Part shown: positions 1 through 9,052 of the stretch, one piece after another
Layout of the letters: every line of letters starts with the position of its first letter
Numbering within the stretch: position 1 is the first letter of the stretch
Origin: Paracoccus subflavus
Lineage (GTDB): Bacteria > Pseudomonadota > Alphaproteobacteria > Rhodobacterales > Rhodobacteraceae
Assembly (NCBI RefSeq): GCF_004310345.1
Contig: NZ_SISK01000009.1
Span: forward strand, 99,304-163,303
DNA length: 64,000 nucleotides
Reading direction: 5' to 3'
Program-made: the position numbers and the translations under genes
The notes under the pieces: generated by a model
Database searches by the model: none
Seen by the model: only the letters and a program-made list of their open reading frames with translations
What the model was told of the DNA's origin: nothing

Positions 1-85
1 CGCCAATGTGTATGACATCCTCAGGCGCGACACGCTGGTGATCACGCGCTCGGGTGTCGAAGCTCTGGAGGCTCGGTTGAAATGA
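1..85 (+). CDS. rplD: 50S ribosomal protein L4, C-terminal end (partial)
   Basis: This is the tail of a gene that begins before the window; the reading frame opens at base 2 and gives 27 codons ending LEARLK-stop. The residues [19 protein letters not shown] fit the conserved C-terminus of ribosomal protein L4, which lines the exit tunnel and in some bacteria represses its own S10 operon. The stop codon overlaps the rplW start in an ATGA junction, as expected for translationally coupled rplD-rplW. Too little is visible to judge the rest of the protein. Confidence 0.9.
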   Translation, partial: ANVYDILRRDTLVITRSGVEALEARLK

Positions 86-378
86 GCGCGAAAGCTGAAC
101 ATTACGACGTGATCGTCAAGCCGATCATCACCGAGAAAGCCACCATGACGTCCGAAAACAACGGCGTGGTCTTTCAGGTGTCCAAGGACGCCAACAAGCC
201 GCAGATCAAGCAGGCGGTCGAGGCGCTGTTCGGCGTCAAGGTGAAGGCGATCAACACCACCATCACCAAGGGCAAGCAAAAGCGTTTCCGGGGCCAGCTT
301 GGCCGCCGCAGCGACGTGAAGAAGGCCTATGTGACGCTGGAGCCGGGCAACACCATCGACGTGTCCACCGGACTCTGA
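82..378 (+). CDS. rplW: 50S ribosomal protein L23
   Basis: This 98-residue protein binds 23S rRNA at the tunnel exit, where L23 docks trigger factor and SRP. The length and the motif order ([12 protein letters not shown] near the N-terminus, then the basic loop [14 protein letters not shown]) are those of bacterial L23. The start overlaps the rplD stop by four bases, so translation is probably coupled. A gap of nearly 100 bases to rplB follows and contains a strong hairpin, listed separately. No oddity is seen in the protein. Confidence 0.98.
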   Translation: MSAKAEHYDVIVKPIITEKATMTSENNGVVFQVSKDANKPQIKQAVEALFGVKVKAINTTITKGKQKRFRGQLGRRSDVKKAYVTLEPGNTIDVSTGL

Positions 379-393
379 TAACAGGCGCGAATC

Positions 394-428
394 CGCGGCC
401 TCGGGTTGAACCGGGGCCGCGATCTTTT
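394..428 (+). terminator. Hairpin with T-rich tail between rplW and rplB (attenuator-like)
   Basis: An 11-bp stem (394-404 with 411-421, one G-U pair) encloses a 6-nt loop and is followed by ATCTTTTG. This is a terminator-like shape inside an operon whose downstream genes must still be expressed, so partial termination or RNA processing is more likely than full stop. The function is inferred from shape only. Confidence 0.5.
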
Positions 429-474
429 GACGACAACGGACCACACCTGGTCCAAAGCAACGGAAGACAGAAAG

Positions 475-1314
475 ATGGCATTGAAGTCGTACAAACCGAC
501 GACGCCTGGCCAGCGCGGGCTGGTTCTGATCGACCGTTCGGAGCTTTGGAAAGGTCGCCCGGTCAAGGCCCTCACCGAAGGCCTGACCAAGAACGGCGGT
601 CGGAACAACACCGGACGGATCACCATGCGCCGCAAGGGCGGCGGGGCAAAGCGCCTGTATCGCATCGTCGATTTCCGGCGCACCAAGTTCGACATGGCCG
701 CGACGGTGGAACGGATCGAATACGATCCCAACCGCACCGCGTTCATTGCGCTGATCGCCTATGACGACGGCGAGCGCGCCTATATCATCGCGCCGCAGCG
801 CCTGGCCGTGGGCGACAAGGTGATCGCCGGCGCCAAGGTGGACGTGAAGCCCGGCAACGCCATGCCGTTCAGCGGGATGCCGATCGGCACGATCGTCCAC
901 AACGTCGAACTGAAGCCCGGCAAGGGCGGACAGATCGCCCGTTCGGCGGGCACCTATGCCCAGTTCGTTGGCCGCGACGGCGGCTATGCCCAGATCCGCC
1001 TGTCCTCGGGCGAGCTGCGTCTGGTGCGGCAGGAATGCATGGCGACCATCGGCGCCGTGTCGAACGCCGATCATTCGAACCAGAACCTGGGCAAGGCCGG
1101 GCGCAACCGTCACAAGGGCATTCGTCCCAGCGTGCGCGGCGTCGCCATGAATCCGATCGACCACCCGCATGGCGGCGGCGAGGGCCGCACCTCGGGCGGC
1201 CGCACGCCGGTCACGCCCTGGGGCAAGGACACCAAGGGCAAGAAGACCCGCAGCAACAAGGCGACCGACAAGTACATCTTGCGCTCGCGTCACGCGAAGA
1301 AGAAGGGCCGCTGA
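475..1314 (+). CDS. rplB: 50S ribosomal protein L2
   Basis: This 279-residue protein is a core 23S rRNA binder next to the peptidyl transferase centre. The conserved C-terminal [18 protein letters not shown] segment contains the histidine equivalent to E. coli His229. An in-frame ATG at 406 exists, but it would add 23 residues lying inside the upstream hairpin; MALKSYKP at 475 is the usual L2 N-terminus. The next gene, rpsS, starts three bases after the stop. Confidence 0.98.
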   Translation: MALKSYKPTTPGQRGLVLIDRSELWKGRPVKALTEGLTKNGGRNNTGRITMRRKGGGAKRLYRIVDFRRTKFDMAATVERIEYDPNRTAFIALIAYDDGERAYIIAPQRLAVGDKVIAGAKVDVKPGNAMPFSGMPIGTIVHNVELKPGKGGQIARSAGTYAQFVGRDGGYAQIRLSSGELRLVRQECMATIGAVSNADHSNQNLGKAGRNRHKGIRPSVRGVAMNPIDHPHGGGEGRTSGGRTPVTPWGKDTKGKKTRSNKATDKYILRSRHAKKKGR

Positions 1315-1317
1315 TCC

Positions 1318-1596
1318 ATGGCACGTTCTATCTGGAAGGGCCCCTTTGTTGACGCCTATGTGCTCAAGAAAGCGGAAAAGGCCCGCGACTCGGGGAAATC
1401 CGATGTCATCAAGATCTGGTCGCGTCGTTCGACCATCCTGCCGCAATTCGTCGGCCTGACCTTTGGCGTCTACAACGGGCAGAAGCACATTCCCGTTGCC
1501 GTGTCCGAGGAAATGATCGGCCAGAAATTCGGTGAATATTCGCCCACCCGGACCTATTACGGTCACGCGGCGGACAAGAAAGCCAAGAGGAAGTAA
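1318..1596 (+). CDS. rpsS: 30S ribosomal protein S19
   Basis: This 92-residue protein binds 16S rRNA in the head of the 30S subunit near S13. The start [12 protein letters not shown] and the C-terminal [19 protein letters not shown] are typical S19 signatures, and the length is standard. It follows rplB by three bases and precedes rplV by five, in the usual S10 order. Its start overlaps no other gene and no unusual residue is seen. Confidence 0.98.
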   Translation: MARSIWKGPFVDAYVLKKAEKARDSGKSDVIKIWSRRSTILPQFVGLTFGVYNGQKHIPVAVSEEMIGQKFGEYSPTRTYYGHAADKKAKRK

Positions 1597-1601
1597 TCGT
1601 C

Positions 1602-1982
1602 ATGGGTAAGGAAAACAATCCGCGCCGCGTGGCGGAGAACGAGGCGTTCGCGAAGACCAAGATGCTTCGCACCTCGCCGCAGAAGCTGAATCTGGTCGCG
1701 CAACTGATCCGCGGCAAGAAGGTGGACAAGGCCCTGGCCGACCTGACCTTCTCGCACAAGCGGATCGCGGGCGACGTGAAGAAGTGCCTGCAATCGGCGA
1801 TTGCCAATGCCGAGAACAACCATAACCTGGACGTCGACAACCTGGTCGTCGCCGAGGCCTGGGTCGGCAAGAACCTGGTGATGAAGCGCGGCCGTCCGCG
1901 GGCGCGGGGCCGGTATGGCAAGATCATGAAGCCGTTTTCGGAAATCACCATCAAGGTGCGCCAAGTCGAGGAGCAAGCGTAA
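1602..1982 (+). CDS. rplV: 50S ribosomal protein L22
   Basis: This 126-residue protein lines the polypeptide exit tunnel. It has the conserved [20 protein letters not shown] segment near residues 22-41 and the C-terminal beta-hairpin [17 protein letters not shown] that reaches into the tunnel, where macrolide-resistance changes are known in other bacteria; no such change can be called here. The last base of its stop codon is the first base of the rpsC ATG (TAATG), so the two are probably translationally coupled. Confidence 0.98.
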   Translation: MGKENNPRRVAENEAFAKTKMLRTSPQKLNLVAQLIRGKKVDKALADLTFSHKRIAGDVKKCLQSAIANAENNHNLDVDNLVVAEAWVGKNLVMKRGRPRARGRYGKIMKPFSEITIKVRQVEEQA

Positions 1983-2698
1983 TGGGTCAGAAGGTCAATC
2001 CGATCGGCATGCGCCTCCAGGTCAACCGCACCTGGGACAGCCGCTGGTACGCCGACGACAAGGACTATGGCAACCTGCTGCTGGAAGACCTGAAGATCCG
2101 GGACTTCATCAAGACGGAAGCCAAGCAGGCCGGCATCAGCCGCGTCATCATCGAGCGTCCGCACCGCAAGTGCCGGGTGACGATCCATGCCGCGCGTCCG
2201 GGCGTGATCATCGGCAAGAAGGGCGCCGATATCGAGGTGCTGCGCACCAAGCTGGCGAACTTCACCAAGTCGGAAGTTCACCTGAACATCGTCGAGGTCC
2301 GCAAGCCGGAAGTCGATGCCGCCCTGGTGGCGGAATCGATCGCCCAGCAGCTTGAGCGTCGGGTGTCGTTCCGCCGCGCCATGAAGCGCGCGGTGCAGAA
2401 TGCGATGCGCATGGGCGCCCTGGGCATCCGGGTGAACGTGGCGGGCCGCCTTGGCGGTGCCGAGATCGCGCGGACCGAATGGTATCGCGAGGGGCGGGTG
2501 CCGCTGCACACGCTGCGCGCCGACATCGACTATGCGCTGGCCGAAGCCACGACCCCTTACGGGATCATCGGGGTGAAGACCTGGATCTTCAAGGGCGAGA
2601 TCATGGAGCATGACCCCCAGGCCCGCGACCGCAAGGCCGCCGAGGCTCAGGAAGGTCCGGCCCCCCGTGGTCCGCGCCGTGACCGCGACGCGCGTTAA
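1982..2698 (+). CDS. rpsC: 30S ribosomal protein S3
   Basis: This 238-residue protein sits at the mRNA entry channel. The N-terminal [12 protein letters not shown] is standard. A KH domain with its GxxG loop ([13 protein letters not shown]) lies near residues 74-86, and the C-terminal domain carries [20 protein letters not shown]. The basic, low-complexity tail after about residue 205 is common in alphaproteobacterial S3. The gene is one base into the rplV stop and 11 bases ahead of rplP. Confidence 0.98.
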   Translation: MGQKVNPIGMRLQVNRTWDSRWYADDKDYGNLLLEDLKIRDFIKTEAKQAGISRVIIERPHRKCRVTIHAARPGVIIGKKGADIEVLRTKLANFTKSEVHLNIVEVRKPEVDAALVAESIAQQLERRVSFRRAMKRAVQNAMRMGALGIRVNVAGRLGGAEIARTEWYREGRVPLHTLRADIDYALAEATTPYGIIGVKTWIFKGEIMEHDPQARDRKAAEAQEGPAPRGPRRDRDAR

Positions 2699-2709
2699 GG
2701 AGCTGAATC

Positions 2710-3123
2710 ATGCTGCAACCGAAACGGACCAAGTTCCGCAAACAGCACAAGGGCCGGATCCACGGTGAAGCCAAGGGCGGTTTCGCCCTGAACTTCGGCT
2801 CCTTCGCGCTGAAGGCCACCGAGCCCGAGCGGGTGACCGCCCGCCAGATCGAGGCGGCCCGCCGCGCGATCACCCGCCACATGAAGCGTCAGGGCCGCGT
2901 CTGGATCCGGATTTTCCCGGACGTGCCGGTTTCCTCGAAGCCCACCGAAGTGCGGATGGGCAAGGGCAAAGGTTCGGTCGATTTCTGGGCCGCGCGCGTC
3001 CATCCCGGCCGGATCATGTTCGAGATCGACGGCGTGTCCGACGAGATCGCGCGCGAGGCCCTGCGCCTGGGCGCCAACAAGCTGCCGGTGCTGACCCGCA
3101 TCGTGGCGCGCGAAGACTGGTAA
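2710..3123 (+). CDS. rplP: 50S ribosomal protein L16
   Basis: This 137-residue protein binds 23S rRNA near the A site. [17 protein letters not shown] and the [19 protein letters not shown] segment are diagnostic, and the length is normal. In most bacteria rpmC follows within a few bases. Here the gene is followed by an intrinsic terminator and an AT-richer insert of about 700 bases, so rplP is the last gene of the first S10 transcription unit unless read-through occurs. Confidence 0.98.
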   Translation: MLQPKRTKFRKQHKGRIHGEAKGGFALNFGSFALKATEPERVTARQIEAARRAITRHMKRQGRVWIRIFPDVPVSSKPTEVRMGKGKGSVDFWAARVHPGRIMFEIDGVSDEIAREALRLGANKLPVLTRIVAREDW

Positions 3124-3143
3124 GGCTGCACCAATTATAGTCG

Positions 3144-3180
3144 AAAGGCCCTCGGAGGTAGTCCGGGGGCCTTTCTCTAT
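3144..3180 (+). terminator. Intrinsic terminator after rplP
   Basis: A 12-bp stem (3144-3155 with 3163-3174, one G-U pair) with a 7-nt loop ends in TTTCTCTAT. The stem starts AAAGGCCC, so it is also U-ended on the opposite strand and may serve the convergent minus-strand gene that ends at 3214. Confidence 0.75.
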
Positions 3181-3213
3181 GCGCTTTAGTCAAGTCGTAT
3201 AATTTTGCTGGAG

Positions 3214-3555
3214 TTAGCTGTCGTCGTCATCAGTTTCCTCCTCAGTGTTTGAGGGAACTGAAAAGAAAGCTTTAAAAATTTCAGATGGGGGACGCCGATA
3301 CTTACGTACGACGTCAACTTCGATGCAGGGAAAGAGGTCATCCAGATCAATGATGACCAAACCAAGGCTAAGAGCTTCTTCCTGTAGCCGCAATACCGTT
3401 GAGTTGTGCAGCCTTTTTGTATCGAGAGCCGCTTTGACTTGCTCGCGTGTAAGGCAAAATCTACCGCGCTCCTTTCCGCGAAAACTAGCCTCGTATACGT
3501 CTCTCCAAAGTGTCTCAGCTACTTCTCTAATTTTCTCATCTGTAACTTGAGGCAT
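3214..3555 (-). CDS. Hypothetical protein inserted in the S10 cluster, opposite strand
   Basis: This 113-residue protein is not recognised. It starts MPQVTDEKIREV, has a mostly helical central part with RFCLTREQVKAALDTKRL that could be a winged-helix or helix-turn-helix element, and ends in an acidic tail EEETDDDDS. There is no signal peptide and no membrane segment. The start is supported by GGAG six bases upstream and by a TTGACA/TATAGG promoter on the same strand. Base composition and codons are clearly AT-richer than the flanking ribosomal genes, which suggests recent transfer. It is read convergently against rplP. A function cannot be stated. Confidence 0.75.
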   Translation of the reverse strand: MPQVTDEKIREVAETLWRDVYEASFRGKERGRFCLTREQVKAALDTKRLHNSTVLRLQEEALSLGLVIIDLDDLFPCIEVDVVRKYRRPPSEIFKAFFSVPSNTEEETDDDDS

Positions 3556-3591
3556 CCTGATCTCCAGATTTGTAAGATCGATCTATAAGGG

Positions 3592-3621
3592 CCTATACCT
3601 GATCTGTTAGTAGGGTGTCAA
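3592..3621 (-). promoter_or_regulatory. Promoter of the minus-strand insert gene
   Basis: On the minus strand TTGACA (3616-3621) is separated by 18 bases from TATAGG (3592-3597). The predicted transcript starts about 30 bases before the ATG at 3555, leaving room for the GGAG ribosome binding site. The boxes are seen directly; activity is inferred. Confidence 0.6.
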
Positions 3622-3719
3622 CAAAAAATTGGTCCTGAGATCAAATAAACGTATCTATGGGTCAATACTCCCGTAGAAGATAGTGTTCTGACCTCGGTCG
3701 CCTGAGCTGGTGTAAATAC

Positions 3720-3748
3720 TTGCAACCTGTCAGAAATACCCGTATAAG
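3720..3748 (+). promoter_or_regulatory. Promoter restarting transcription at rpmC
   Basis: TTGCAA (3720-3725), a 17-base spacer and TATAAG (3743-3748) lie about 85 bases before the rpmC ATG. It sits downstream of the terminator after rplP and points along the ribosomal genes, so it is the natural candidate to drive rpmC and the rest of the S10/spc genes. Confidence 0.6.
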
Positions 3749-3832
3749 CCGGCCTTCATCACGAAACTCCACCGGGAATCAGGGTGGCCCTGCGATGCAG
3801 GGGCTCTCCGGTGATGTTGAAAGGAAAGCGCC

Positions 3833-4039
3833 ATGAAAGCGCAGGATCTGACGTCAAAGACGCCCGACCAGTTGAAGGATCAGCTTGTCGCGCTGAAGAA
3901 GGAGGCCTTCAGCCTCCGCTTCCGGCAGGCCACCGGCCAGTTGGAAAGCACCGCCCGGATGCGCGAGGTGCGCCGCGACGTGGCCCGTGTGAAGACCATT
4001 CTGAACCAGAAGGCGGCCGATGCCGCCGCAGCGAACTGA
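3833..4039 (+). CDS. rpmC: 50S ribosomal protein L29
   Basis: This 68-residue helical-hairpin protein binds 23S rRNA near the tunnel exit beside L23. [26 protein letters not shown] and the [11 protein letters not shown] segment are typical. It is the first ribosomal gene after the insert, has an AAAGGAAAG ribosome binding region just upstream, and is followed by rpsQ 11 bases on. Confidence 0.97.
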   Translation: MKAQDLTSKTPDQLKDQLVALKKEAFSLRFRQATGQLESTARMREVRRDVARVKTILNQKAADAAAAN

Positions 4040-4050
4040 GGAGCGGTTTC

Positions 4051-4296
4051 ATGCCCAAACGCATCCTGCAAGGCCGTGTCACCAGCGACAAGAACGAACA
4101 GACCATCACCGTTCTGGTCGAGCGCCGCTTCAAGCATCCGCTGCTGCACAAGATCGTTCGCTCGTCCAAGAAATACCGGGCGCATGACGCGAACAACCAG
4201 TTCAAGATGGGTGACGAGGTTCGCATCGTCGAATGCGCCCCCATCTCGAAGACGAAACGCTGGACTGTCCTGACGGACGAAGCGGTTTCCGCGTAA
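4051..4296 (+). CDS. rpsQ: 30S ribosomal protein S17
   Basis: This 81-residue OB-fold protein binds 16S rRNA early in 30S assembly. [21 protein letters not shown] at the start and [11 protein letters not shown] near the C-terminus are family hallmarks. A longer in-frame ORF begins at 3784 but would run through rpmC in another frame; the ATG at 4051, preceded by GAGGAG, matches the known N-terminus. A gap of 77 bases with a bulged hairpin (about 4332-4355) precedes rplN. Confidence 0.97.
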   Translation: MPKRILQGRVTSDKNEQTITVLVERRFKHPLLHKIVRSSKKYRAHDANNQFKMGDEVRIVECAPISKTKRWTVLTDEAVSA

Positions 4297-4373
4297 GTCC
4301 ATTATCACAGATCAGACCATGATCGAAACCCTGGGGCCGCGCGTGGCGGTCCCCAAAGGTCGGGAGAAACCAA

Positions 4374-4742
4374 ATGATCCAGATGCAGACCAATCTGGAT
4401 GTCGCTGACAACTCGGGCGCACGCCGGGTTCAGTGCATCAAGGTCCTGGGTGGTTCGCACCGTCGCTATGCGTCGGTGGGCGACATCATTGTCGTGTCCG
4501 TCAAGGAAGCCATCCCTCGGGGCCGGGTGAAGAAGGGCGACGTCCGCAAGGCCGTCGTCGTTCGCACCGCCAAGGAAGTGAAGCGCGAGGACGGAACCTC
4601 GATCCGCTTCGACCGCAACGCCGCCGTCATCCTGAACAACCAGGGCGAGCCGGTCGGCACCCGTATCTTCGGGCCGGTCGTGCGCGAGCTGCGCGCCAAG
4701 AACTTCATGAAGATCATCTCGCTTGCGCCGGAGGTGCTGTGA
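4374..4742 (+). CDS. rplN: 50S ribosomal protein L14
   Basis: This 122-residue protein lies at the inter-subunit bridge and is the binding site of the silencing factor RsfS in other bacteria. [17 protein letters not shown] and the FGPVVRELR segment are diagnostic and the length is exact for the family. It is the first gene of the classical spc unit. Its stop shares a TGATG with the rplX start, implying coupling. Confidence 0.98.
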   Translation: MIQMQTNLDVADNSGARRVQCIKVLGGSHRRYASVGDIIVVSVKEAIPRGRVKKGDVRKAVVVRTAKEVKREDGTSIRFDRNAAVILNNQGEPVGTRIFGPVVRELRAKNFMKIISLAPEVL

Positions 4743-5047
4743 TGGCTGCCAAGCTGAAAAAGGGCGACAAGGTCGTCGTGCTGGCCGGCAAGGACAAGGG
4801 CAAGCAGGGCGAAATCACCGCCGTCATGCCCAAGGACAACAAGGCGGTCGTTGACGGCATCAACGTCGCGATCCGTCACCAGCGCCAGACCCAGACCACC
4901 CAGGGCGGCCGCACGCCCAAGGCGATGCCGATCGACCTGTCGAACCTGGCGCTGATGGATGCCAATGGCAAACCGACCCGCGTCGGCTTCCGCATGGAAG
5001 GCGACAAGAAGGTCCGTTTTGCCAAGACCACCGGAGACGTGATCTGA
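4742..5047 (+). CDS. rplX: 50S ribosomal protein L24
   Basis: This 101-residue protein initiates 50S assembly. A KOW motif ([19 protein letters not shown]) occupies residues 5-23. The frame is open back to 4433 but only inside rplN; the ATG at 4742 overlaps the rplN stop and gives the normal MAAKLKKG start. The last base of its stop is the first base of the rplE ATG. Confidence 0.97.
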   Translation: MAAKLKKGDKVVVLAGKDKGKQGEITAVMPKDNKAVVDGINVAIRHQRQTQTTQGGRTPKAMPIDLSNLALMDANGKPTRVGFRMEGDKKVRFAKTTGDVI

Positions 5048-5607
5048 TGCTGGACGCAAGCAAATACACACCGCGCCTGAAGTCGGTCTATCGCGAGACG
5101 ATCCGGCCCGCCCTCAGGGAGGAATTCGGCTACAAGAACGACATGCAGATCCCGCGTCTGGACAAGATCGTCCTGAACATGGGCATCGGCGAGGCCGTGA
5201 AGGACACCAAGAAGGTCAAGCAGGGCGCCGAGGAGCTGTCGCTGATCGCCGGCCAGAAGGCCGTCATCACCAAGGCCAAGAACTCGATCGCGGGCTTTCG
5301 CGTGCGCGAGGAAATGCCCCTGGGCGCCAAGGTCACGCTGCGCGGCGACCGGATGTTCGAATTCCTGGACCGGCTGATCAACGTGGCCCTGCCGCGCGTG
5401 CGCGACTTTCGTGGCGTGAAGGGCACCTCGTTCGACGGCCGCGGCAACTATGCCATGGGCCTGAAGGAACACATCGTGTTTCCGGAAATCAACTTCGACA
5501 AGGTCGACGAAGTTCTGGGAATGGACATCATCATCTGCACCACCGCGCCGACCGACGCGGAAGCGAAAGCGCTGTTGAAGCATTTCAACATGCCCTTCAA
5601 TAGCTGA
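5047..5607 (+). CDS. rplE: 50S ribosomal protein L5
   Basis: This 186-residue protein binds 5S rRNA and contacts the P-site tRNA. The conserved [15 protein letters not shown] and [20 protein letters not shown] segments are present, and the length fits. It is coupled to rplX through a one-base overlap and is followed by rpsN after 17 bases containing a GGAGG ribosome binding site. Confidence 0.98.
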   Translation: MLDASKYTPRLKSVYRETIRPALREEFGYKNDMQIPRLDKIVLNMGIGEAVKDTKKVKQGAEELSLIAGQKAVITKAKNSIAGFRVREEMPLGAKVTLRGDRMFEFLDRLINVALPRVRDFRGVKGTSFDGRGNYAMGLKEHIVFPEINFDKVDEVLGMDIIICTTAPTDAEAKALLKHFNMPFNS

Positions 5608-5624
5608 TCGCGGAGGTAAGAGAT

Positions 5625-5930
5625 ATGGCAAAGAAATCCATGGTCGAGCGCGAAAAGAAGCGCGAGCGTCTGGTGGCGAAGTTCGCCGCCAAGCGCGCCT
5701 CCCTCAAGGAGGTCATCAACGACCAGTCCCGCCCGATGGAAGAGCGGTTCAAGGCAAGCCTGAAGCTGGCCGAACTGCCGCGTAATTCGTCGGAAACGCG
5801 CCTGCACAACCGGTGCCAACTGACCGGTCGTCCGCATGCGTATTACCGCAAACTGAAACTGTCGCGGATCATGCTGCGCGAGCTTGGCTCGCAGGGGCAG
5901 ATCCCCGGTCTTGTCAAGTCCAGCTGGTAA
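5625..5930 (+). CDS. rpsN: 30S ribosomal protein S14, zinc-free long form
   Basis: This 101-residue protein binds 16S rRNA in the 30S head. It is the long S14 type: only one cysteine is seen in the conserved [15 protein letters not shown] region, so the CxxC zinc ribbon of the short form is absent. That is normal for alphaproteobacteria and means the protein does not depend on zinc. Spacing to rpsH is nine bases. Confidence 0.97.
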   Translation: MAKKSMVEREKKRERLVAKFAAKRASLKEVINDQSRPMEERFKASLKLAELPRNSSETRLHNRCQLTGRPHAYYRKLKLSRIMLRELGSQGQIPGLVKSSW

Positions 5931-5939
5931 GGGGGCAAC

Positions 5940-6338
5940 ATGTCGATGAACGATCCTCTGGGCGATATGCTGACCCGCATCCGCAATGCGCAGATGCGCG
6001 GCAAATCGACCGTGCGCACCCCGGCCTCCAAGCTGCGCGCCTGGGTTCTGGATGTGCTGAAGGCCGAGGGCTATATCCGCGGCTATGAAGAAGTGACGAC
6101 CGAGGCCGGCCATGCCGAACTGGAAATCGGTCTGAAATACCACGACGGCTCTCCGGTGATCCGGGAACTGTCGCGGGTGTCGAAGCCTGGGCGCCGCGTT
6201 TACGCAGGCGCCAGGGAAATCCCGCAGGTCCGTCAGGGTCTGGGCGTGTCCATCGTCTCGACCCCCAAGGGCGTCATGTCGGATGCAGCGGCTCGCAACG
6301 CCAATGTCGGCGGCGAAGTCCTCTGCACCGTGTTCTGA
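5940..6338 (+). CDS. rpsH: 30S ribosomal protein S8
   Basis: This 132-residue protein binds the central domain of 16S rRNA and in E. coli represses the spc operon by binding its mRNA near rpl[17 protein letters not shown] and the C-terminal [20 protein letters not shown] are characteristic. No obvious copy of the E. coli S8 mRNA target was searched for by folding here. rplF follows after 12 bases. Confidence 0.98.
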   Translation: MSMNDPLGDMLTRIRNAQMRGKSTVRTPASKLRAWVLDVLKAEGYIRGYEEVTTEAGHAELEIGLKYHDGSPVIRELSRVSKPGRRVYAGAREIPQVRQGLGVSIVSTPKGVMSDAAARNANVGGEVLCTVF

Positions 6339-6350
6339 GGAGGGCAGCAG

Positions 6351-6884
6351 ATGTCTCGGATTGGTAAAAAGCCGGTCGCTCTGCCCAAGGGCGTGACGGC
6401 CGAGATCAAGGGTCAGACCATCGAGGTGAAGGGGCCCAAGGGCACCCGCACCTTCACGGCGACCGACGATGTGGATCTGGTGCTGGAGGAAGGGTCGGTT
6501 GCGGTCAAGCCGCGCGGCACCTCCAAGCGTGCCCGCCAGCAATGGGGCATGACCCGCTCGATGGTGGAAAACCTGACGGTCGGCGTGTCGGAAGGCTTCA
6601 AGAAAGAGCTGGAAATCCAGGGCGTGGGCTATCGCGCACAGATGCAGGGCAAGACCCTGAAGCTGGCCCTGGGCTATTCGCACGACGTGAACTTCGAAAC
6701 GCCCGAGGGTGTGACGATCACGGCGCCGAAGCAGACCGAAATCGTTGTGGAAGGCATCGACCAGCAGCTTGTTGGTCAGGTGGCCGCGAACATCCGCGAA
6801 TGGCGCCGGCCCGAGCCCTACAAGGGCAAGGGCATCCGCTACAAGGGTGAGTTCGTCTTCCGCAAGGAAGGCAAGAAGAAGTAA
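6351..6884 (+). CDS. rplF: 50S ribosomal protein L6
   Basis: This 177-residue protein has two homologous domains and binds 23S rRNA near the factor-binding site. [15 protein letters not shown] at the start and the second-domain [15 protein letters not shown] near residues 150-164 are diagnostic. The length is standard. It lies between rpsH and rplR in the usual spc order. Confidence 0.98.
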   Translation: MSRIGKKPVALPKGVTAEIKGQTIEVKGPKGTRTFTATDDVDLVLEEGSVAVKPRGTSKRARQQWGMTRSMVENLTVGVSEGFKKELEIQGVGYRAQMQGKTLKLALGYSHDVNFETPEGVTITAPKQTEIVVEGIDQQLVGQVAANIREWRRPEPYKGKGIRYKGEFVFRKEGKKK

Positions 6885-6896
6885 GGGGCGCATGAA

Positions 6897-7256
6897 ATGG
6901 CACTGAAAAAGCAAGAGCTGTTCCAGAAGCGCCGCCTGCGCGTGCGGAACAAACTGCGGGCGATGTCGAACGGCCGTCCGCGGCTGTCGGTTCATCGGTC
7001 GTCGAAGAACATCTCGGTTCAGGTCATCGACGACCTGAACGGCGTGACCCTGGCCTCGGCCAGCACGCTGGAGAAGGACTTTGGCCTGGTCGGCAAGAAC
7101 AACGTCGAGGCCGCCGCCAAGATCGGCGCCGCGATTGCCGAGCGGGCAAAGGCTGCCGGGATCGAGGAAGTCGTCTTCGACCGTGGCGGCTTCATCTTCC
7201 ACGGCAAGGTGAAGGCCCTGGCCGACGCCGCCCGCGAAGGCGGACTGAAGTTCTGA
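6897..7256 (+). CDS. rplR: 50S ribosomal protein L18
   Basis: This 119-residue protein binds 5S rRNA with L5. [10 protein letters not shown] near the N-terminus, [18 protein letters not shown], and the C-terminal [24 protein letters not shown] are typical. It is followed by an unusually long gap of 123 bases before rpsE, with short GC-rich repeats but no clean terminator. Confidence 0.98.
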   Translation: MALKKQELFQKRRLRVRNKLRAMSNGRPRLSVHRSSKNISVQVIDDLNGVTLASASTLEKDFGLVGKNNVEAAAKIGAAIAERAKAAGIEEVVFDRGGFIFHGKVKALADAAREGGLKF

Positions 7257-7379
7257 TGATGCGGCCGGCGTCCGGGGAAACCGGCGCGCCGTCCCGATGA
7301 TCCGGGGGCGTCTTTCGGGGCGCCCACCAGGATTGGCACAACGGGCGCGGATCGCGCGCCAGCACAGAAGGAATGCCTT

Positions 7380-7949
7380 ATGGCAGAACGTGACAACCGC
7401 CGGGGCGGCCGCCGCGAAGAACGCGAGGAAAACCCGGAATTCCAGGATCGTCTGGTTGCGATCAACCGCGTGTCGAAAACCGTCAAGGGCGGCAAGCGCT
7501 TCGGCTTTGCGGCCCTGGTCGTGGTGGGCGATCAGCGCGGCCGCGTCGGATTCGGCAAGGGCAAGGCCAAGGAAGTGCCCGAGGCGATCCGCAAGGCGAC
7601 CGAACAGGCCAGGCGTTCGCTGGTCCGCGTGCCGCTGCGCGACGGCCGCACCCTGCATCATGACATCGAAGGCCGCCACGGCGCGGGCAAGGTGATCATG
7701 CGCACCGCCGTTCCGGGAACCGGCATCATCGCCGGCGGCCCAATGCGCGCCGTGTTCGAGATGCTGGGCGTGCAGGACGTCGTGGCGAAATCGCAGGGGT
7801 CGCAGAACCCCTATAACATGATCCGCGCGACCCTGGACGGCCTGAAAAAGGAAGCCAGCCCCCGCTCGGTCGCGCAGCGTCGCGGCAAGAAGGTGGCCGA
7901 CATCCTGCCGCAGGACAACAAACCGGCCGCCGAGCCGGTCGAAGCGTAA
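7380..7949 (+). CDS. rpsE: 30S ribosomal protein S5
   Basis: This 189-residue protein sits near the decoding site and mRNA entry. The S5 double-stranded-RNA-binding domain begins near residue 21 ([18 protein letters not shown]), followed by the [17 protein letters not shown] segment and the C-terminal domain. The basic N-terminal extension [15 protein letters not shown] is usual in this family. rpmD follows after 12 bases. Confidence 0.98.
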   Translation: MAERDNRRGGRREEREENPEFQDRLVAINRVSKTVKGGKRFGFAALVVVGDQRGRVGFGKGKAKEVPEAIRKATEQARRSLVRVPLRDGRTLHHDIEGRHGAGKVIMRTAVPGTGIIAGGPMRAVFEMLGVQDVVAKSQGSQNPYNMIRATLDGLKKEASPRSVAQRRGKKVADILPQDNKPAAEPVEA

Positions 7950-7961
7950 GGAGACAGGCGC

Positions 7962-8147
7962 ATGGCAACCATCGTCGTCAAGCAGATCGGCAGCCCGATC
8001 CGCCGCCCCGCCATCCAGCGCGAGACGCTGAAGGGCCTGGGCCTGAACAAGATGCACCGCACCCGCGAGTTGGAGGATACGCCTTCGATCCGCGGCATGG
8101 TCGCCAAGATCCCGCATCTGGTGGCGATCATCGAAGAAAAGGCCTGA
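7962..8147 (+). CDS. rpmD: 50S ribosomal protein L30
   Basis: This 61-residue protein carries the conserved [23 protein letters not shown] segment followed by KMHRTREL. Length and position after rpsE fit the spc operon. Instead of rplO close behind, the gene is followed by a perfect intrinsic terminator and three unrelated genes, so a transcription unit probably ends here. Confidence 0.97.
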   Translation: MATIVVKQIGSPIRRPAIQRETLKGLGLNKMHRTRELEDTPSIRGMVAKIPHLVAIIEEKA

Positions 8148-8167
8148 TCCGCAGGGATCGCCAGACG

Positions 8168-8197
8168 AAACGCCCCGGAGACATCCGGGGCGTTTTT
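8168..8197 (+). terminator. Intrinsic terminator after rpmD
   Basis: A perfect 12-bp stem (8168-8179 with 8184-8195) with a 4-nt loop ends in a run of five T. It closes the first part of the spc operon. The stem begins AAA, so it can also act on the convergent minus-strand gene ending at 8211. Confidence 0.9.
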
Positions 8198-8210
8198 CGT
8201 TGGGTTTCGG

Positions 8211-8897
8211 TCAGGCGGCCCGCCGGCGCCGGCGCAGGCCAGCCAGGGCCGCCGCGCCACCGGCCAGCAGCAGACCCGAGGCCGGCAGGGGAATGGGCGC
8301 GGGGTTCATGTCCCCCGTGACGGATACGTCATAGCCGGACGCGCCCCCGTGATCCTCGCGCAGGATCTGGAGATAGTTCATGCCGGACCCCAGACTTCCC
8401 AGCGACAGGGTGAATTCGCCCGGCGACACCCCGCCGGGGCGCAGGTAACCGCCCAGGAATGTGCCGTTCAGCCAGACGAACAGCCCGTTATCGACCCCAA
8501 AGGACGCGCTGACGTTGCCGATGCCGCCGACCCCGCCATCCAGTTCGTAGATGATGGCCGTTTCGCTGTTGATGGGCCACGAGGCGGGGATCCCGACGGG
8601 ACCGGCCGACCAGGCGCCGCCCGGTGCCGCCGGATTGGTCAGCCACGATCCCAGGGCCGTGGACGCCGCAGACAGGTCCGGCTCGTTGCCTGCCGGGATG
8701 TCCAGGGCCGGATCGCCGCCCAAGACATCGGCAAGGGGAAACATGAAGGTGCCTCCGAACGGGTTGGTTCCGTCCAGAACGGTGCCGATGCCGCTGTTGT
8801 AGCGGCCCGGCGTGCTGCCGTCGATCAGCGTCGCAGCCTCGGCCGCGCCTGCCAGCCCGCCGGCTGCCAGAAATGCCGCAAGAACCCTGAGTCTCAT
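8211..8897 (-). CDS. Exported protein with VPLPA-type C-terminal sorting signal
   Basis: This protein of 228 residues has an N-terminal signal peptide (MRLRVLAAFLAAGGLAGAAEAA) and a C-terminus made of PIPLPASG, a hydrophobic helix and RRRRRAA. That is the layout of VPLPA-CTERM proteins, which are handled by a dedicated exosortase in Rhodobacterales. The body is rich in Gly, Asn and aromatic residues and resembles a secreted beta-sandwich; no catalytic motif is seen. The start at 8897 is chosen because GAGGTGG lies four bases upstream; an in-frame ATG at 8918 lacks this. The matching exosortase is not in the window. It sits inside the spc ribosomal operon on the opposite strand. Confidence 0.8.
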   Translation of the reverse strand: MRLRVLAAFLAAGGLAGAAEAATLIDGSTPGRYNSGIGTVLDGTNPFGGTFMFPLADVLGGDPALDIPAGNEPDLSAASTALGSWLTNPAAPGGAWSAGPVGIPASWPINSETAIIYELDGGVGGIGNVSASFGVDNGLFVWLNGTFLGGYLRPGGVSPGEFTLSLGSLGSGMNYLQILREDHGGASGYDVSVTGDMNPAPIPLPASGLLLAGGAAALAGLRRRRRAA

Positions 8898-8931
8898 GAT
8901 CCACCTCGATCGCAACATGGAAACCGGCGAC

Positions 8932-8940
8932 AGTATAGCA
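8932..8940 (-). promoter_or_regulatory. Extended -10 promoter element of the VPLPA-type gene
   Basis: The minus strand reads TGCTATACT, an extended -10 box without a good -35 hexamer (TTCGGG at 17 bases). It would give a leader of about 28 bases before the ATG at 8897. Confidence 0.45.
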
Positions 8941-9052
8941 CGGGTCCGATCGGTCCCGAAAAGGATTGAAGCCCGCCCCGCCGGGAAAAAACGCTCGCCG
9001 CAACGCGCGGTTGTGTCTAACCTGCCGCGGAATCCCTTGGGCGGAGCATCCC

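Noticed and set aside
406..474. Extended N-terminus for L2 from ATG-like start at 406
   Set aside because: It would run through the hairpin, and MALKSYKP at 475 is the standard start.
5448..8117. 889-codon ORF antisense to the spc genes
   Set aside because: It spans eight ribosomal genes in antisense and has no plausible promoter or domain.
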